Source of the DNA: Nitriliruptoraceae bacterium
GTDB lineage: Bacteria > Actinomycetota > Nitriliruptoria > Nitriliruptorales > Nitriliruptoraceae
Length of the DNA: 58,603 nt
Direction of reading: 5' to 3'
Assembly (NCBI GenBank): GCA_003563915.1
Contig: PWTE01000094.1
Coordinates: 1-58,603, forward strand
How positions within the stretch are numbered: the stretch's first letter is position 1; every line of letters begins with the position of its first letter. A model generated the notes under the pieces. That model was given only the letters and a program-made list of their open reading frames with translations, was not told the origin of the DNA and did not search any database. The translations under genes and the position numbers were made by a program. Below, in pieces: positions 1 to 7,547 of the stretch.

Positions 1-2
1 CC

Positions 3-68
3 CGCCACGTCGCGGCCGGCACGGCCATCCTCGCTGGCGGCGTTGCGTTGCTGAGCGTCGTGACCTGA
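3..68 (+). CDS. 3' end of an unidentified gene (partial)
   Basis: An open frame enters from the left edge and ends at a TGA, giving 21 residues (RHVAAGTAILAGGVALLSVV plus a final T). The stretch is hydrophobic, like the last membrane segment of a membrane protein. GC-rich hairpins follow directly, as expected after a gene end. Too little is visible to assign a family, and it could be a chance open frame. Confidence 0.35.
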   Translation, partial: RHVAAGTAILAGGVALLSVVT

Positions 69-82
69 CCGGTCGGGTGGAG

Positions 83-119
83 CCCGCTGGGCTGAGCGGG
101 GTACGTCTGCCGTGGGCAG
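83..119 (+). terminator. Tandem hairpins downstream of the partial gene
   Basis: CCCGCT and AGCGGG pair around a 6-nt loop. A second small stem, CTGCC-gtg-GGCAG, follows at once. They sit 15 nt after the stop of the partial gene and before the rplS promoter. There is no T tract, as is common for terminators in high-GC Actinobacteria. Function is inferred from position and pairing. Confidence 0.35.
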
Positions 120-150
120 CCCGGATGCGCGCGCAGGACGGCCCCGCAGG

Positions 151-180
151 TTGACCGCTCGTCGGAAGGCACCGTATCCT
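151..180 (+). promoter_or_regulatory. Sigma-70-type promoter of rplS
   Basis: TTGACC and TATCCT are separated by 18 bp, the best -35/-10 match seen in the window. Transcription would start near position 187, giving an rplS leader of about 170 nt. Confidence 0.65.
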
Positions 181-293
181 CCGGTACCCGCAGCGCTCGC
201 TGCCTCCTTGCCCGTTCTCCGGCGCGGCCAGCGCGTCCACCCGCTCCTGTAGCAGCCCCTGCGGCAGCCTCGGAGTGACGCCTGCCCACCCGC

Positions 294-315
294 CGCCCCA
301 CTGACCTGTGGGGCG
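294..315 (+). promoter_or_regulatory. Hairpin in the rplS 5' leader
   Basis: CGCCCCAC and GTGGGGCG pair perfectly around a 6-nt loop, 30 nt before the rplS Shine-Dalgarno sequence. It lies in the transcribed leader predicted from the upstream promoter. It could be an autoregulatory ribosomal-protein leader element or an attenuator. I cannot match it to a named L19 leader family. Confidence 0.35.
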
Positions 316-359
316 CTGCCGGGAACCCCGAGTCCCACCGTGACCAGGAAGTCCTCACC

Positions 360-707
360 ATGAACAAGGTCGACGTCGTCGAGAAGTCCCGTCTGCGGGA
401 CGACATCCCGGAGTTCTGGCCCGGCGACACCGTCAAGGTGCACGTGCGCGTCGTCGAGGGCACCCGGTCCCGGATCCAGGTCTTCGAGGGTGTGGTCATC
501 AGCCGTCGTGGCGGCGGTCTGCGCGAGACCTTCACCGTGCGCAAGATCAGCTTCGGTGTCGGGGTCGAACGCACCTTCCCCGTGCACAGCCCCGTGATCG
601 AGAAGATCGAGGTGGCACGGCGCGGCAAGGTCCGTCGGGCCAAGCTGTACTACCTGCGTGACCGCGTCGGCAAGAAGGCGCGCATCAAGGAGAAGCGCGA
701 GTCGTAA
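360..707 (+). CDS. rplS: Ribosomal protein L19
   Basis: L19 (115 aa, normal length) is a 50S subunit protein at the 30S-50S interface. The sequence shows the family hallmarks: the [21 protein letters not shown] opening, the [13 protein letters not shown] core and a basic C-terminus ([15 protein letters not shown]). The ATG is preceded by AGGAAG at a good distance. The preceding TTGACC/TATCCT promoter and hairpin leader suggest transcription as a separate unit with possible autoregulation. The rplS-lepB-rnhB order is typical of Actinobacteria. Confidence 0.98.
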   Translation: MNKVDVVEKSRLRDDIPEFWPGDTVKVHVRVVEGTRSRIQVFEGVVISRRGGGLRETFTVRKISFGVGVERTFPVHSPVIEKIEVARRGKVRRAKLYYLRDRVGKKARIKEKRES

Positions 708-784
708 CGGCACGCTCACGCCCACGCCCCCGAGGCTCCTCCTGGGGCGCCGCCCAACCGTCCGGGCGCACAGCACGCCGGGGA

Positions 785-790
785 TAGGCT
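785..790 (+). promoter_or_regulatory. -10-like element of lepB
   Basis: TAGGCT ends 10 nt before the lepB ATG. Transcription would begin only a few bases before the start codon, so the mRNA would be almost leaderless. No clear -35 hexamer is visible. Confidence 0.4.
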
Positions 791-800
791 GCCGGCCCTC

Positions 801-1703
801 ATGGATCCACGAGACTCCTCCGCGCGCGGTGACGAACCGCCCCCTCCTCCTCTGTGGCCGACGGCCTCAGGGGCCCCGCGCGGTGATGCCTCGGCAACCC
901 CCCCCGGCGGCTCGTCCGCGGGGTTCGAGGAGCCGGTGAGCGGTGACCCCGACGGGGGTCCATCCGGCTCCCGTGGGAGCGCTGCTCCCCGGCGCCGTTC
1001 GGACGACACGAAGCACGGCTCGGGTGGTGGCGCGGCGTCGTTCTTCCGGGAACTCCCGATCCTGATCCTCGTCGCGTTCGTGCTGGCGTTCCTGCTCCGC
1101 ACGTTCGTCGTCCAGGTGTTCTTCATCCCGTCGAGTTCGATGGAACCCACCCTGCAGATCGACGACCGGATGGTCGTCGAGAAGGTCACCTTCCGGTTCC
1201 GCGAGCCGCGTCGCGGCGACGTGGTGGTGTTCGAGGAGGAGGGCGAGCCCCTCACCGCACCGACCGGCAGCGACCGCCTGTTGCGCGGGGTCGGGCAGTT
1301 CCTCGGCGTGGTTCCCGCGTCGGCGCGGGATTTCGTCAAGCGGATCATCGCGGTCGGCGGGGACGAGGTCCGCATCGACGAGGGTCAGGTGTTCGTCAAC
1401 GACCTGCCGCTCGACGAGCCATACGTCGTCTTCGAGGACGCCGACAACTACGGGCCGGTGACCGTGCCCGCTGGCCACCTGTTCTTCCTCGGCGACAACC
1501 GCCCGAACTCGTCTGATTCCCGGCGGTCCCTCGGCTTCGTGCCCAAGGATGCGGTGGTCGGCCGGGCCGTCGTGATCATCTGGCCGCTGGAACACTGGCA
1601 CTCGCTGACGGGGGTCGAACACACCCTCGACGAGGAGGTCGAGGACGGTGGGTCAGATCCCGAACCATCGGCGCTGGACGCCGCCGTGGTCCTCGTCCGC
1701 TGA
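801..1703 (+). CDS. lepB: Signal peptidase I
   Basis: Membrane-bound type I signal peptidase (300 aa) that removes signal peptides from exported proteins. The first ~78 residues are a cytoplasmic Pro/Gly/Ser-rich tail, longer than in most homologues. One transmembrane helix follows (about residues 84-108, ELPILILVAFVLAFLLRTFV). The catalytic serine lies in the SSSMEPT box (Ser113), and the general-base lysine is in FVKRIIAVGGD (Lys180). The GDNR and SRRSLGFV boxes of the C-terminal domain are present. The ATG has no clear Shine-Dalgarno but lies just after a TAGGCT -10 element. The gene is convergent with rnhB. Confidence 0.96.
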   Translation: MDPRDSSARGDEPPPPPLWPTASGAPRGDASATPPGGSSAGFEEPVSGDPDGGPSGSRGSAAPRRRSDDTKHGSGGGAASFFRELPILILVAFVLAFLLRTFVVQVFFIPSSSMEPTLQIDDRMVVEKVTFRFREPRRGDVVVFEEEGEPLTAPTGSDRLLRGVGQFLGVVPASARDFVKRIIAVGGDEVRIDEGQVFVNDLPLDEPYVVFEDADNYGPVTVPAGHLFFLGDNRPNSSDSRRSLGFVPKDAVVGRAVVIIWPLEHWHSLTGVEHTLDEEVEDGGSDPEPSALDAAVVLVR

Positions 1704-1728
1704 GCGCGGGCTGGTCGCGGTTGCCGAG

Positions 1729-2418
1729 CTACCTCGCCGTCCCTGACGGCAGATCGAACAGCGACAGCTGTGACCGCGCGGCGATGGGTGCCCAGGAGTG
1801 ACGGTGGATCTCGCACGGGCCGTGGTCCTGTAGCGCGGCGATGTGATCCGGCGAGGGGTAGCCCTTGTTGGAGGCGAAGCCGTAGGCGGGGTAACGCGGC
1901 GCCGCGTCGACCAGCAGCCGGTCCCGGGTGACCTTCGCCACGATCGAGGCTGCCGCGATCGATGCACACCGCGCGTCGCCGCGCACGATCGTCTCCGTCG
2001 TGCGGTCGGGGTCGCCCAGGAAGTCCCAGTGTCCGTCGAGCAGGACGACGTCGGGAGCGGATGCCAAGGCGTCCAGCGCACGCCGTGCTGCCAGGGTCAT
2101 CGCCGCGCTGAGCCCGATGCGGTCGATCTCCTCGTTGCTGGCGTGACCGATCCCGACGCCCAGGGCACGCTCGTGGATGCGTGCCGCGAGGTGCTCCCGT
2201 GCGGTCGGAGCGAGCTGCTTCGAGTCCCGTAGCTTGTAGATGCGCCGGTCGGCGGGAAGCACCACCGCGGCCAGCGTCAGTGGGCCCGCCCAGGCGCCGC
2301 GGCCGACCTCGTCGATGCCGGCGACCAGGGCGCCTCGCTCCCAGTGAGGCTGCTCGTGGACGATGCCGGGCACCTGGTCACGGCGGGTGCGGCGGCGGGG
2401 CCCGGATCGAGCGGTCAT
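1729..2418 (-). CDS. rnhB: Ribonuclease HII
   Basis: RNase HII (229 aa) cleaves RNA in RNA-DNA hybrids and removes misincorporated ribonucleotides from DNA. The DEVGRG motif (Asp36, Glu37) and the later LLDGHWDF acidic residue form the metal site. The KLRDSKQL loop and GDARCASIAAASIVAKVTRD block are also family signatures. A basic 30-residue N-terminal tail precedes the domain. A TAGGGT hexamer lies 7 nt before the ATG, consistent with a leaderless transcript. The gene is convergent with lepB and divergent from the DUF2469 gene. Confidence 0.96.
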   Translation of the reverse strand: MTARSGPRRRTRRDQVPGIVHEQPHWERGALVAGIDEVGRGAWAGPLTLAAVVLPADRRIYKLRDSKQLAPTAREHLAARIHERALGVGIGHASNEEIDRIGLSAAMTLAARRALDALASAPDVVLLDGHWDFLGDPDRTTETIVRGDARCASIAAASIVAKVTRDRLLVDAAPRYPAYGFASNKGYPSPDHIAALQDHGPCEIHRHSWAPIAARSQLSLFDLPSGTAR

Positions 2419-2425
2419 GGTCGCG

Positions 2426-2431
2426 ACCCTA
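2426..2431 (-). promoter_or_regulatory. -10 element of rnhB (leaderless type)
   Basis: On the reverse strand TAGGGT lies 7 nt upstream of the rnhB ATG. That places the transcription start at or next to the start codon. There is no ribosome binding site between them. Confidence 0.4.
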
Positions 2432-2558
2432 ATGGGTCACTCCCTCGGGATGGGGCTGGCGTGGTCGTCCACCACCCCGTTCGCGCCTGGCTCGGGGCCC
2501 GCTGCTCGCCGCTACCCTGAGGGGTACTGGTGGCGTACGGCGACGCGCAGGGAGGCCG

Positions 2559-2873
2559 ATGGATCCCGACGAGCTCGACGTCTTCGAGACCGATCTCGAG
2601 CTCGCGCTGTACCGCGAGTACCGCGACGTGGTCCGCATGTTCCGCTACGTCGTCGAGACCGAGCGCCGTTTCTACCTCTGCAACGAGGTCGAGGTCCGCC
2701 CCCACGAGGGCGACGACCTGTGGTTCGAACTCGAGCTCACCGATGCCTGGGTGTGGGACATGTACCGCACCGCCCGGTTCATCAAGCACGTGAGGGTGCT
2801 GACGTTCCGTGACGTCAACATCGAAGAGCTCGCCCACGAGGACCACGACCTCCCGGGCTTCCTCGAGGACTGA
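2559..2873 (+). CDS. DUF2469 family protein
   Basis: A 104-aa acidic soluble protein of the actinobacterial DUF2469 family, recognised from the opening MDPDELDVFETDLELALYRE and the blocks FRYVVETERRFYLCN and WVWDMYRTARFIKHVRVLTF. No biochemical function is known to me. It is normally found between rnhB and yraN, as here. A TACCCT element about 40 nt upstream (2513-2518) may be its -10. The start has GGGAGG 8 nt upstream. A 38-aa membrane peptide gene follows 2 nt after its stop and is probably co-transcribed. Confidence 0.9.
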   Translation: MDPDELDVFETDLELALYREYRDVVRMFRYVVETERRFYLCNEVEVRPHEGDDLWFELELTDAWVWDMYRTARFIKHVRVLTFRDVNIEELAHEDHDLPGFLED

Positions 2874-2875
2874 CG

Positions 2876-2992
2876 ATGGGTTTCGACGCCACGCGCCGCT
2901 ATCGCGACGACAAGCGCAACGACATCTGGCTGCTCATCGCTGCGGCTGTCCTGATCGTCGGCAGCATCCTCTGGGCGGTCGGCATCTTCTGA
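2876..2992 (+). CDS. Small single-pass membrane peptide (38 aa)
   Basis: The frame encodes MGFDATRRYRDDKRND followed by a hydrophobic helix, IWLLIAAAVLIVGSILWAVG, and ends IF. It starts 2 nt after the DUF2469 stop, so it is probably translationally coupled. The charged N-terminus and 20-residue hydrophobic stretch suggest a membrane anchor with the N-terminus inside. The coding pattern is coherent, but the family is not recognised. Confidence 0.6.
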   Translation: MGFDATRRYRDDKRNDIWLLIAAAVLIVGSILWAVGIF

Positions 2993-3048
2993 CCACTCCG
3001 TACGGCACACCTTAGATATCCACAGGCTGGGTCGGATCCAACGTCGAG

Positions 3049-3071
3049 GTGACGCGTCACGGCCGTAGCGT
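3049..3071 (+). promoter_or_regulatory. yraN promoter: 12-bp palindrome and -10 element
   Basis: The perfect palindrome GTGACGCGTCAC (3049-3060) is followed 5 nt later by TAGCGT (3066-3071). The yraN ATG lies exactly 6 nt after that hexamer, so transcription would start at the A of the ATG. The palindrome occupies the usual -35/spacer region and could be a repressor operator. Confidence 0.4.
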
Positions 3072-3077
3072 CGGCGC

Positions 3078-3515
3078 ATGGACACCACGACCACGCACAC
3101 CTGTCGACCGAGGCTGCCGGCCACCACCTCTGCGGGAGGGGCTGCCGCCCACCTGCGCGTCGGAGCGCTGGGGGAGGAACTGGCCTGTCGCCACCTCGTC
3201 CAGGACGACGGCCTGACGCTGGTGGCCCGCAACTGGCGTCACGCGTCGGGGGAGCTGCGCGGCGAGTTGGACGTCGTCGCCTTGGAGATCGCCACCTCGA
3301 CGCTGGTGGTGTGCGAGGTCAAGACCCGGCGCGATGCCGCACGCTTCGGTGGGGCGGTCGCGGCGGTCTCACCACGCAAACAGGCCCAGGTCCGGGCCCT
3401 GACGGCGGCGTTCCTCCGGGCCGCGCAACGCCCCTACCGCCACGTGCGCCTCGACGTCATCGCGATCGACCTGGCTCCGACACCGCTGCTCACGCACCTG
3501 GTGGCCGTGCTGTGA
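3078..3515 (+). CDS. yraN: YraN family (UPF0102) nuclease-like protein
   Basis: A 145-aa member of UPF0102, whose core resembles the PD-(D/E)xK nuclease fold. Visible are G-x-x-G-E-x-x-A near the N-terminus (VGALGEELACRHL), the acidic GELDVVALE strand and the EVKTRR motif with the conserved lysine. The first 25 residues are extra to the family core. The cellular role is not established, though the gene usually sits with comM and dprA as it does here. Its TGA overlaps the GTG of comM. Confidence 0.9.
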   Translation: MDTTTTHTCRPRLPATTSAGGAAAHLRVGALGEELACRHLVQDDGLTLVARNWRHASGELRGELDVVALEIATSTLVVCEVKTRRDAARFGGAVAAVSPRKQAQVRALTAAFLRAAQRPYRHVRLDVIAIDLAPTPLLTHLVAVL

Positions 3516-5038
3516 GCGGCGCCCACGGGACGCTGGCGGAGGTGCACACGGTGGCCCTGGTCGGTTTGAGTCCGCACCGGGTGCGGATCGAGTGCACCCG
3601 CGCGACCGGGCTGCCCAGCCTGCGGTTGGTCGGACTGCCCGACACGGCCGTGCGCGAGGCGGAGGATCGCATCCGTACGGCCTTGCAACGCAGTGGCTTC
3701 AGTTGGCCGAACGAGCGGATCGTCGTGAACCTCGCGCCGGCCGACCTGCCGAAGGGCGGGACCGGGTTCGATCTGCCGCTGGCGCTGTCCGTGCTGGTTG
3801 CGACCGACCAGCTACCGCAAGTGGCGTTGGAGGGCACGTGGGCCTGCGGAGAGGTCGGCCTCGACGGCAGCGTCCGGCCGGTCCCGGGCACCCTTCCTGT
3901 CGCCGTGGGCTGCCGCGATCTCGGTGCCACACGGCTGGTGGTGGCGCACGACGCGGCACCAGAAGCGGCACTGATCGGAGGGCTGCAGGTGTTCGGCGTC
4001 ACCGACCTCCGGCAGGCCGTCGAGGTGCTCACCGGCGCTCGCCCGCCGCTGGCGGTCGTCCCGGCGCCCGCCGAGGTGGCCAGCGATGGGCTCGACCTGG
4101 CCGACGTGCGCGGTCAGCCCGTCGCGCGCCGGGCAGCCGAGATCGCCGCAGCCGGTGCCCATCACCTGCTGCTCGCCGGACCGCCGGGGTGCGGCAAGAC
4201 GATGCTCGCCCGACGCCTGCACGCGCTGTTGCCGGCCCTTGACGTGCCCGAGGCCCTGGAGGTCGCGGCGATCCACTCGGTGGCGGGGGAGCGGCCCCCG
4301 GACGCGCCGCTGTCACTCACGCCACCCCTGCGCGAACCACACCACTCGATCTCCGCTGCCGGCCTCGTCGGTGGGGGGAGCGGGATCCCACGACCGGGGG
4401 AGCTGGCGTTGGCCCACCACGGCATGCTCCTGCTGGATGAGCTGCTCGAGACGCCCCGGTGGGTGCTCGACGCCTTGCGGCAGCCGCTTGAACGGGGCGA
4501 GGTCACGATCACCCGGTCGCGAGCACGTGTCCGGTACCCCTCGCGCATCCTGCTGGTGGCCGCCACGAACCCGTGCCCGTGCGGTCACCTCGGTGATCCC
4601 CGGCGTGCGTGTACGTGCCGACCCGATCGCATCGAGCGCTACCGCAGCCGGCTGTCCGGCCCGCTGCTCGACCGCATCGACCTGCAGATCGAGGTGCAGC
4701 CGGTCGACCTCGATGCGCTGGCCGACCAGGTAGCGGGGGAGTCCACCTCCCAGGTGGCGGAACGCGTCGCGGCGGCCAGGCGCGTGGCCGAGGCCCGTTG
4801 GGGCCGAGGTGTGCCGACCGCCCGCGCGCCCACGCCCGCGCTCAGAGCGACCGCGACCTCGACCGCGCTGCGCTTGCTGGCCCGAGCGATCGAAGGCTTG
4901 GCGTTGTCGGCGCGCGCCTACGACCGGACGCTCCGGGTCGCGCGGACGGTCGCCGACCTGGCGGGTCAGGAACAGGTCCAGGAGGAGCACCTCGAGGAAG
5001 CCCTGGCCTACCGCTTGGCGGCACCGGTGCCCGCATGA
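3512..5038 (+). CDS. comM: ComM/YifB family AAA+ ATPase (Mg-chelatase-like)
   Basis: A 508-aa protein with the N-terminal ChlI-like domain (VGLPDTAVREAEDRI, NLAPADLPKGGTGFDLPLA) and a central AAA+ module with Walker A GPPGCGKT. The sensor and zinc-like cysteine block NPCPCGHLGDPRRACTC and the C-terminal Mg-chelatase domain (SGPLLDRIDLQIEV) complete the family pattern. ComM helicases promote branch migration during natural transformation. Here the gene is followed by dprA with an ATGA overlap, which supports a DNA-uptake or recombination role. The GTG start overlaps the yraN stop. Confidence 0.95.
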   Translation: MSGAHGTLAEVHTVALVGLSPHRVRIECTRATGLPSLRLVGLPDTAVREAEDRIRTALQRSGFSWPNERIVVNLAPADLPKGGTGFDLPLALSVLVATDQLPQVALEGTWACGEVGLDGSVRPVPGTLPVAVGCRDLGATRLVVAHDAAPEAALIGGLQVFGVTDLRQAVEVLTGARPPLAVVPAPAEVASDGLDLADVRGQPVARRAAEIAAAGAHHLLLAGPPGCGKTMLARRLHALLPALDVPEALEVAAIHSVAGERPPDAPLSLTPPLREPHHSISAAGLVGGGSGIPRPGELALAHHGMLLLDELLETPRWVLDALRQPLERGEVTITRSRARVRYPSRILLVAATNPCPCGHLGDPRRACTCRPDRIERYRSRLSGPLLDRIDLQIEVQPVDLDALADQVAGESTSQVAERVAAARRVAEARWGRGVPTARAPTPALRATATSTALRLLARAIEGLALSARAYDRTLRVARTVADLAGQEQVQEEHLEEALAYRLAAPVPA

Positions 5039-6282
5039 CGGTCCGGATCACGGAGCTACGTCGTGCCGCCGAGCAGGTCGCGGCGACGGGGACCGACCCG
5101 GACCAACTCGTCGCCCTGCTGCTGTGGTCGCTGGCGCCTGGCAACCACCTCGATGCCCTCCGCCGCCGGATCCGGGATGGGCCCGGGGTATCGGGAGCCC
5201 CGGCTCTGCCGCTCGACGGTGATGGCCTGCAGGAGGGGGATGGTGGGGGCGGGCGGACCCCGGCCGCTCGGCTGGTCGCCGCCGCCGGTGCGGTGGCGCT
5301 CACCCACGCGGAGGACGCCCTCGCGGTCCTGGCGAGGTGGCAGGACCGCCAGGTGCGGGTCGCCTTGCTCGGCGACCCGGAGTACCCGCGGCGACTCACC
5401 GAGGGGTGGCCCCACACGGACGCCCCAGGCTGGCTGGCGTGGCGGGGCACGGTCCCGGGCGATGGCGCGGCGGTGGCACTCGTCGGCGCGCGCCGGGCCA
5501 CGGGGTACGGCACGGGGGTGGCCGCATGGTTGGCGGAAGCGGCGGCTGGGGCCGGGGCGCAGGTGGTCTCCGGCGGGGCCGTGGGGATCGATGCCGCCGC
5601 ACATGAGGCCGCGCTCACGCGACCGGGGGGCACCACCGTCGTCCTCGGTTGCGGGCACGACGTCCTCTACCCCCGAACGCACGCGCGGGATGGTGGGTTG
5701 TTCGACCGGATCCTCGCGGCAGGTGGGTCGCTCGTGAGCGAGTGCCTCCCGGAGGACGAGCCGCGGGCTCACCGGATCCGCGCGCGGAACCGGATCGTGG
5801 CGGGCCTCGCGGACGTGGTGGTCGTCGTCGAGGGTCGCGACCGCTCCGGTGCCCTGCTCACCGCCTCGGCTGCGCTCACCCGCGACCGACTGGTGCTCGC
5901 GGTGCCGGGTGATGTGCGCGCGCCGGGCTCGGTTGCGCCTCACCGGCTCCTCGTGGAGGGCGCGGCGCCCTGTACCGGCCCCGGAGACCTGCTCGCAGCG
6001 CTGCGAGGGGCCGCTTGCGTCGACGTGGAGGTGCGGCGGGATGCTGATCCGGACGATCCGCACGGGCGCGGTGCTGTCGCCATCTCCGCGCTCCCTACCC
6101 CCGTGCGTCAGGAGCTCGAGCAGGCGTGGCCACGGCCGCTCCGCCTCGAGGCGCTGGCCCAGCGGTCGGGGACACCGGTCGGGGAGCTACTGGCCGCGGT
6201 CACGCGGGCCAGGGTCGCCGGCGAGGTCGTCGAAGGCCACGATGGCCTGCGGCTGCACGAGGCGCCGCCGGGCGCCTCGTGA
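5035..6282 (+). CDS. dprA: DNA processing protein DprA
   Basis: A 415-aa DprA/Smf protein, which loads RecA onto incoming single-stranded DNA during transformation. The Rossmann-like core shows VALVGARRATGYG, VVSGGAVGIDAAAHEAAL, GTTVVLGCGHDVLYPRTH and SLVSECLPEDEPRAHRIRARNRIVAGLADVVVVVEG. A winged-helix-like tail (LRLEALAQRSGTPVGELLAAV) ends the protein. The start overlaps the comM stop (ATGA), and the stop overlaps the GTG of a small downstream frame. Paired with comM this is a minimal competence module. No com pilus genes are in the window. Confidence 0.95.
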   Translation: MTVRITELRRAAEQVAATGTDPDQLVALLLWSLAPGNHLDALRRRIRDGPGVSGAPALPLDGDGLQEGDGGGGRTPAARLVAAAGAVALTHAEDALAVLARWQDRQVRVALLGDPEYPRRLTEGWPHTDAPGWLAWRGTVPGDGAAVALVGARRATGYGTGVAAWLAEAAAGAGAQVVSGGAVGIDAAAHEAALTRPGGTTVVLGCGHDVLYPRTHARDGGLFDRILAAGGSLVSECLPEDEPRAHRIRARNRIVAGLADVVVVVEGRDRSGALLTASAALTRDRLVLAVPGDVRAPGSVAPHRLLVEGAAPCTGPGDLLAALRGAACVDVEVRRDADPDDPHGRGAVAISALPTPVRQELEQAWPRPLRLEALAQRSGTPVGELLAAVTRARVAGEVVEGHDGLRLHEAPPGAS

Positions 6283-6410
6283 GCGGATCTCTGCCCCCTA
6301 TGGTTCGCTCCCCGTCGTCCTCACGACGAGCATCACGGTTCGCGCTCGGGATCGTGGGCGCGGCGCTCGCCGTGGCCCTCGTGCTCCGGCTGCTGGCATG
6401 GCTGTCCTGA
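6279..6410 (+). CDS. Small membrane peptide (43 aa)
   Basis: The frame begins at a GTG overlapping the dprA TGA and encodes a short Ser/Arg-rich head. One hydrophobic helix follows (FALGIVGAALAVALVLRLLAWL). An internal ATG at position 6300 is an alternative start. The overlap with dprA suggests translational coupling. No family is recognised, and it may simply be a chance frame. Confidence 0.4.
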   Translation: MSGSLPPMVRSPSSSRRASRFALGIVGAALAVALVLRLLAWLS

Positions 6411-6545
6411 GAAGCCCACAGGGAACAGGCGCCTCCCGCAGAGGTATCTGGTCGAGGGTGCTCGGAACCGAGATCCGGGGTTGATAACGTCGAGTAGCCG
6501 GACGAACGCTCTCCGGGACCTCAGTCCTATCTTCAGCCACAGCTA

Positions 6546-6574
6546 TTGACACTGGCAACGACCCGGACGACGCT
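6546..6574 (+). promoter_or_regulatory. Promoter of the Xer recombinase gene
   Basis: TTGACA is followed after 17 bp by GACGCT, and the GTG start lies exactly 6 nt later. Transcription would therefore start at the GTG. The -10 hexamer deviates at its first base from the TAnnnT form seen at other genes here. Confidence 0.45.
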
Positions 6575-6580
6575 GGCCGG

Positions 6581-7546
6581 GTGACTGTTTCTGTGGACCC
6601 GGACATCTCCGGGATCGATATCGCCCCCGCGTGGCGGGAGGCCATCGATCTGTGGGTGGAGCACCTGGAGGCCGAACGGGGCCGTGGCCCACACACGGTG
6701 GACGCCTACCGGCGCGATGCGCACGACCTCGCGACGACGCTCAGCGCTTGGGGGGTCGAGCGGCCGGACGAGGTCGAGCTGCTGACCCTGCGTCGCTACC
6801 TCGCCGATCTCGACGAGCGTGGCTACGCCCGCAGCACGATCGCACGACGCGCGTCCGCGACCCGGTCGTTCCTCGCCCTGCTCGCACGTCGGGGTGTCAT
6901 CGAGGTCGACCCCGGCCGCCTGCTCGGGTCGCCCAAGCAGGGTCGTCACCTGCCGCGGGTGCTCAGGATCGATGAGGTCGAGCGGTTGCTGGCTGCCCCG
7001 GATGCGACGGATCCGGTCGGGATCCGCGACCGCGCCCTGTTGGAGCTGCTCTACGCCTCCGGAGCCCGTATCTCCGAGGCCACCGGGTTGGACCTCGCGG
7101 CGCTCGATCTGCGGCAGGGACTCGTGCGGCTCCTCGGCAAGGGGGACAAGGAGCGCCTCGTGCCGATCGGCGAACCCGCGATCGACGCGCTCACGACCTA
7201 CCTCCAGGTCGCTCGACCGGCGTTGTCGAACGGCCGCGCCACCGACGCGGTCCTGCTGAACCAGCGCGGCGATCGACTGGGGGTCCGCGATGCCCGCAGC
7301 GCGGTCACGGCAGCGGCGCGCGCGGCCGGACTCGGCCACGTCACCCCGCACACCCTGCGCCACTCCTTCGCCACCCACCTACTCGACGCCGGTGCCGACA
7401 TCCGGCTCGTCCAGGAGCTCCTCGGTCATGCCTCTCTCGCCACCACCCAGCGTTACACGCACCTCTCGCGGGGCCGGCTCCGCGAGGTCCACGCCACCGC
7501 TCATCCGCGTGCTCGAGCAGGACGCCCGTCCAGGGAGCGCGGCTAG
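6581..7546 (+). CDS. xerD: Tyrosine recombinase XerC/XerD
   Basis: A 321-aa tyrosine recombinase for resolving chromosome dimers at dif. The N-terminal SAM-like core-binding domain covers roughly residues 18-110. The catalytic domain has Arg163 (YASGARISEATGL), Lys187 (LLGKGDKERLVP), His257-Arg260 (PHTLRHSFATHLL), His283 (LLGHASLATTQ) and the nucleophile Tyr292 (RYTHLS). All catalytic residues are present. The location just before a WhiG-type sigma gene matches the XerC position in other Actinobacteria, so XerC is equally possible as a name. No mobile element surrounds it, so it is a housekeeping Xer and not an integrase. Confidence 0.93.
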   Translation: MTVSVDPDISGIDIAPAWREAIDLWVEHLEAERGRGPHTVDAYRRDAHDLATTLSAWGVERPDEVELLTLRRYLADLDERGYARSTIARRASATRSFLALLARRGVIEVDPGRLLGSPKQGRHLPRVLRIDEVERLLAAPDATDPVGIRDRALLELLYASGARISEATGLDLAALDLRQGLVRLLGKGDKERLVPIGEPAIDALTTYLQVARPALSNGRATDAVLLNQRGDRLGVRDARSAVTAAARAAGLGHVTPHTLRHSFATHLLDAGADIRLVQELLGHASLATTQRYTHLSRGRLREVHATAHPRARAGRPSRERG

Positions 7547-7547
7547 G

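Noticed and set aside
6581-7546. Tyrosine recombinase considered as a phage or element integrase
   Set aside because: It has Xer length and motifs and lies among conserved housekeeping genes, with no att-like repeats or phage genes.
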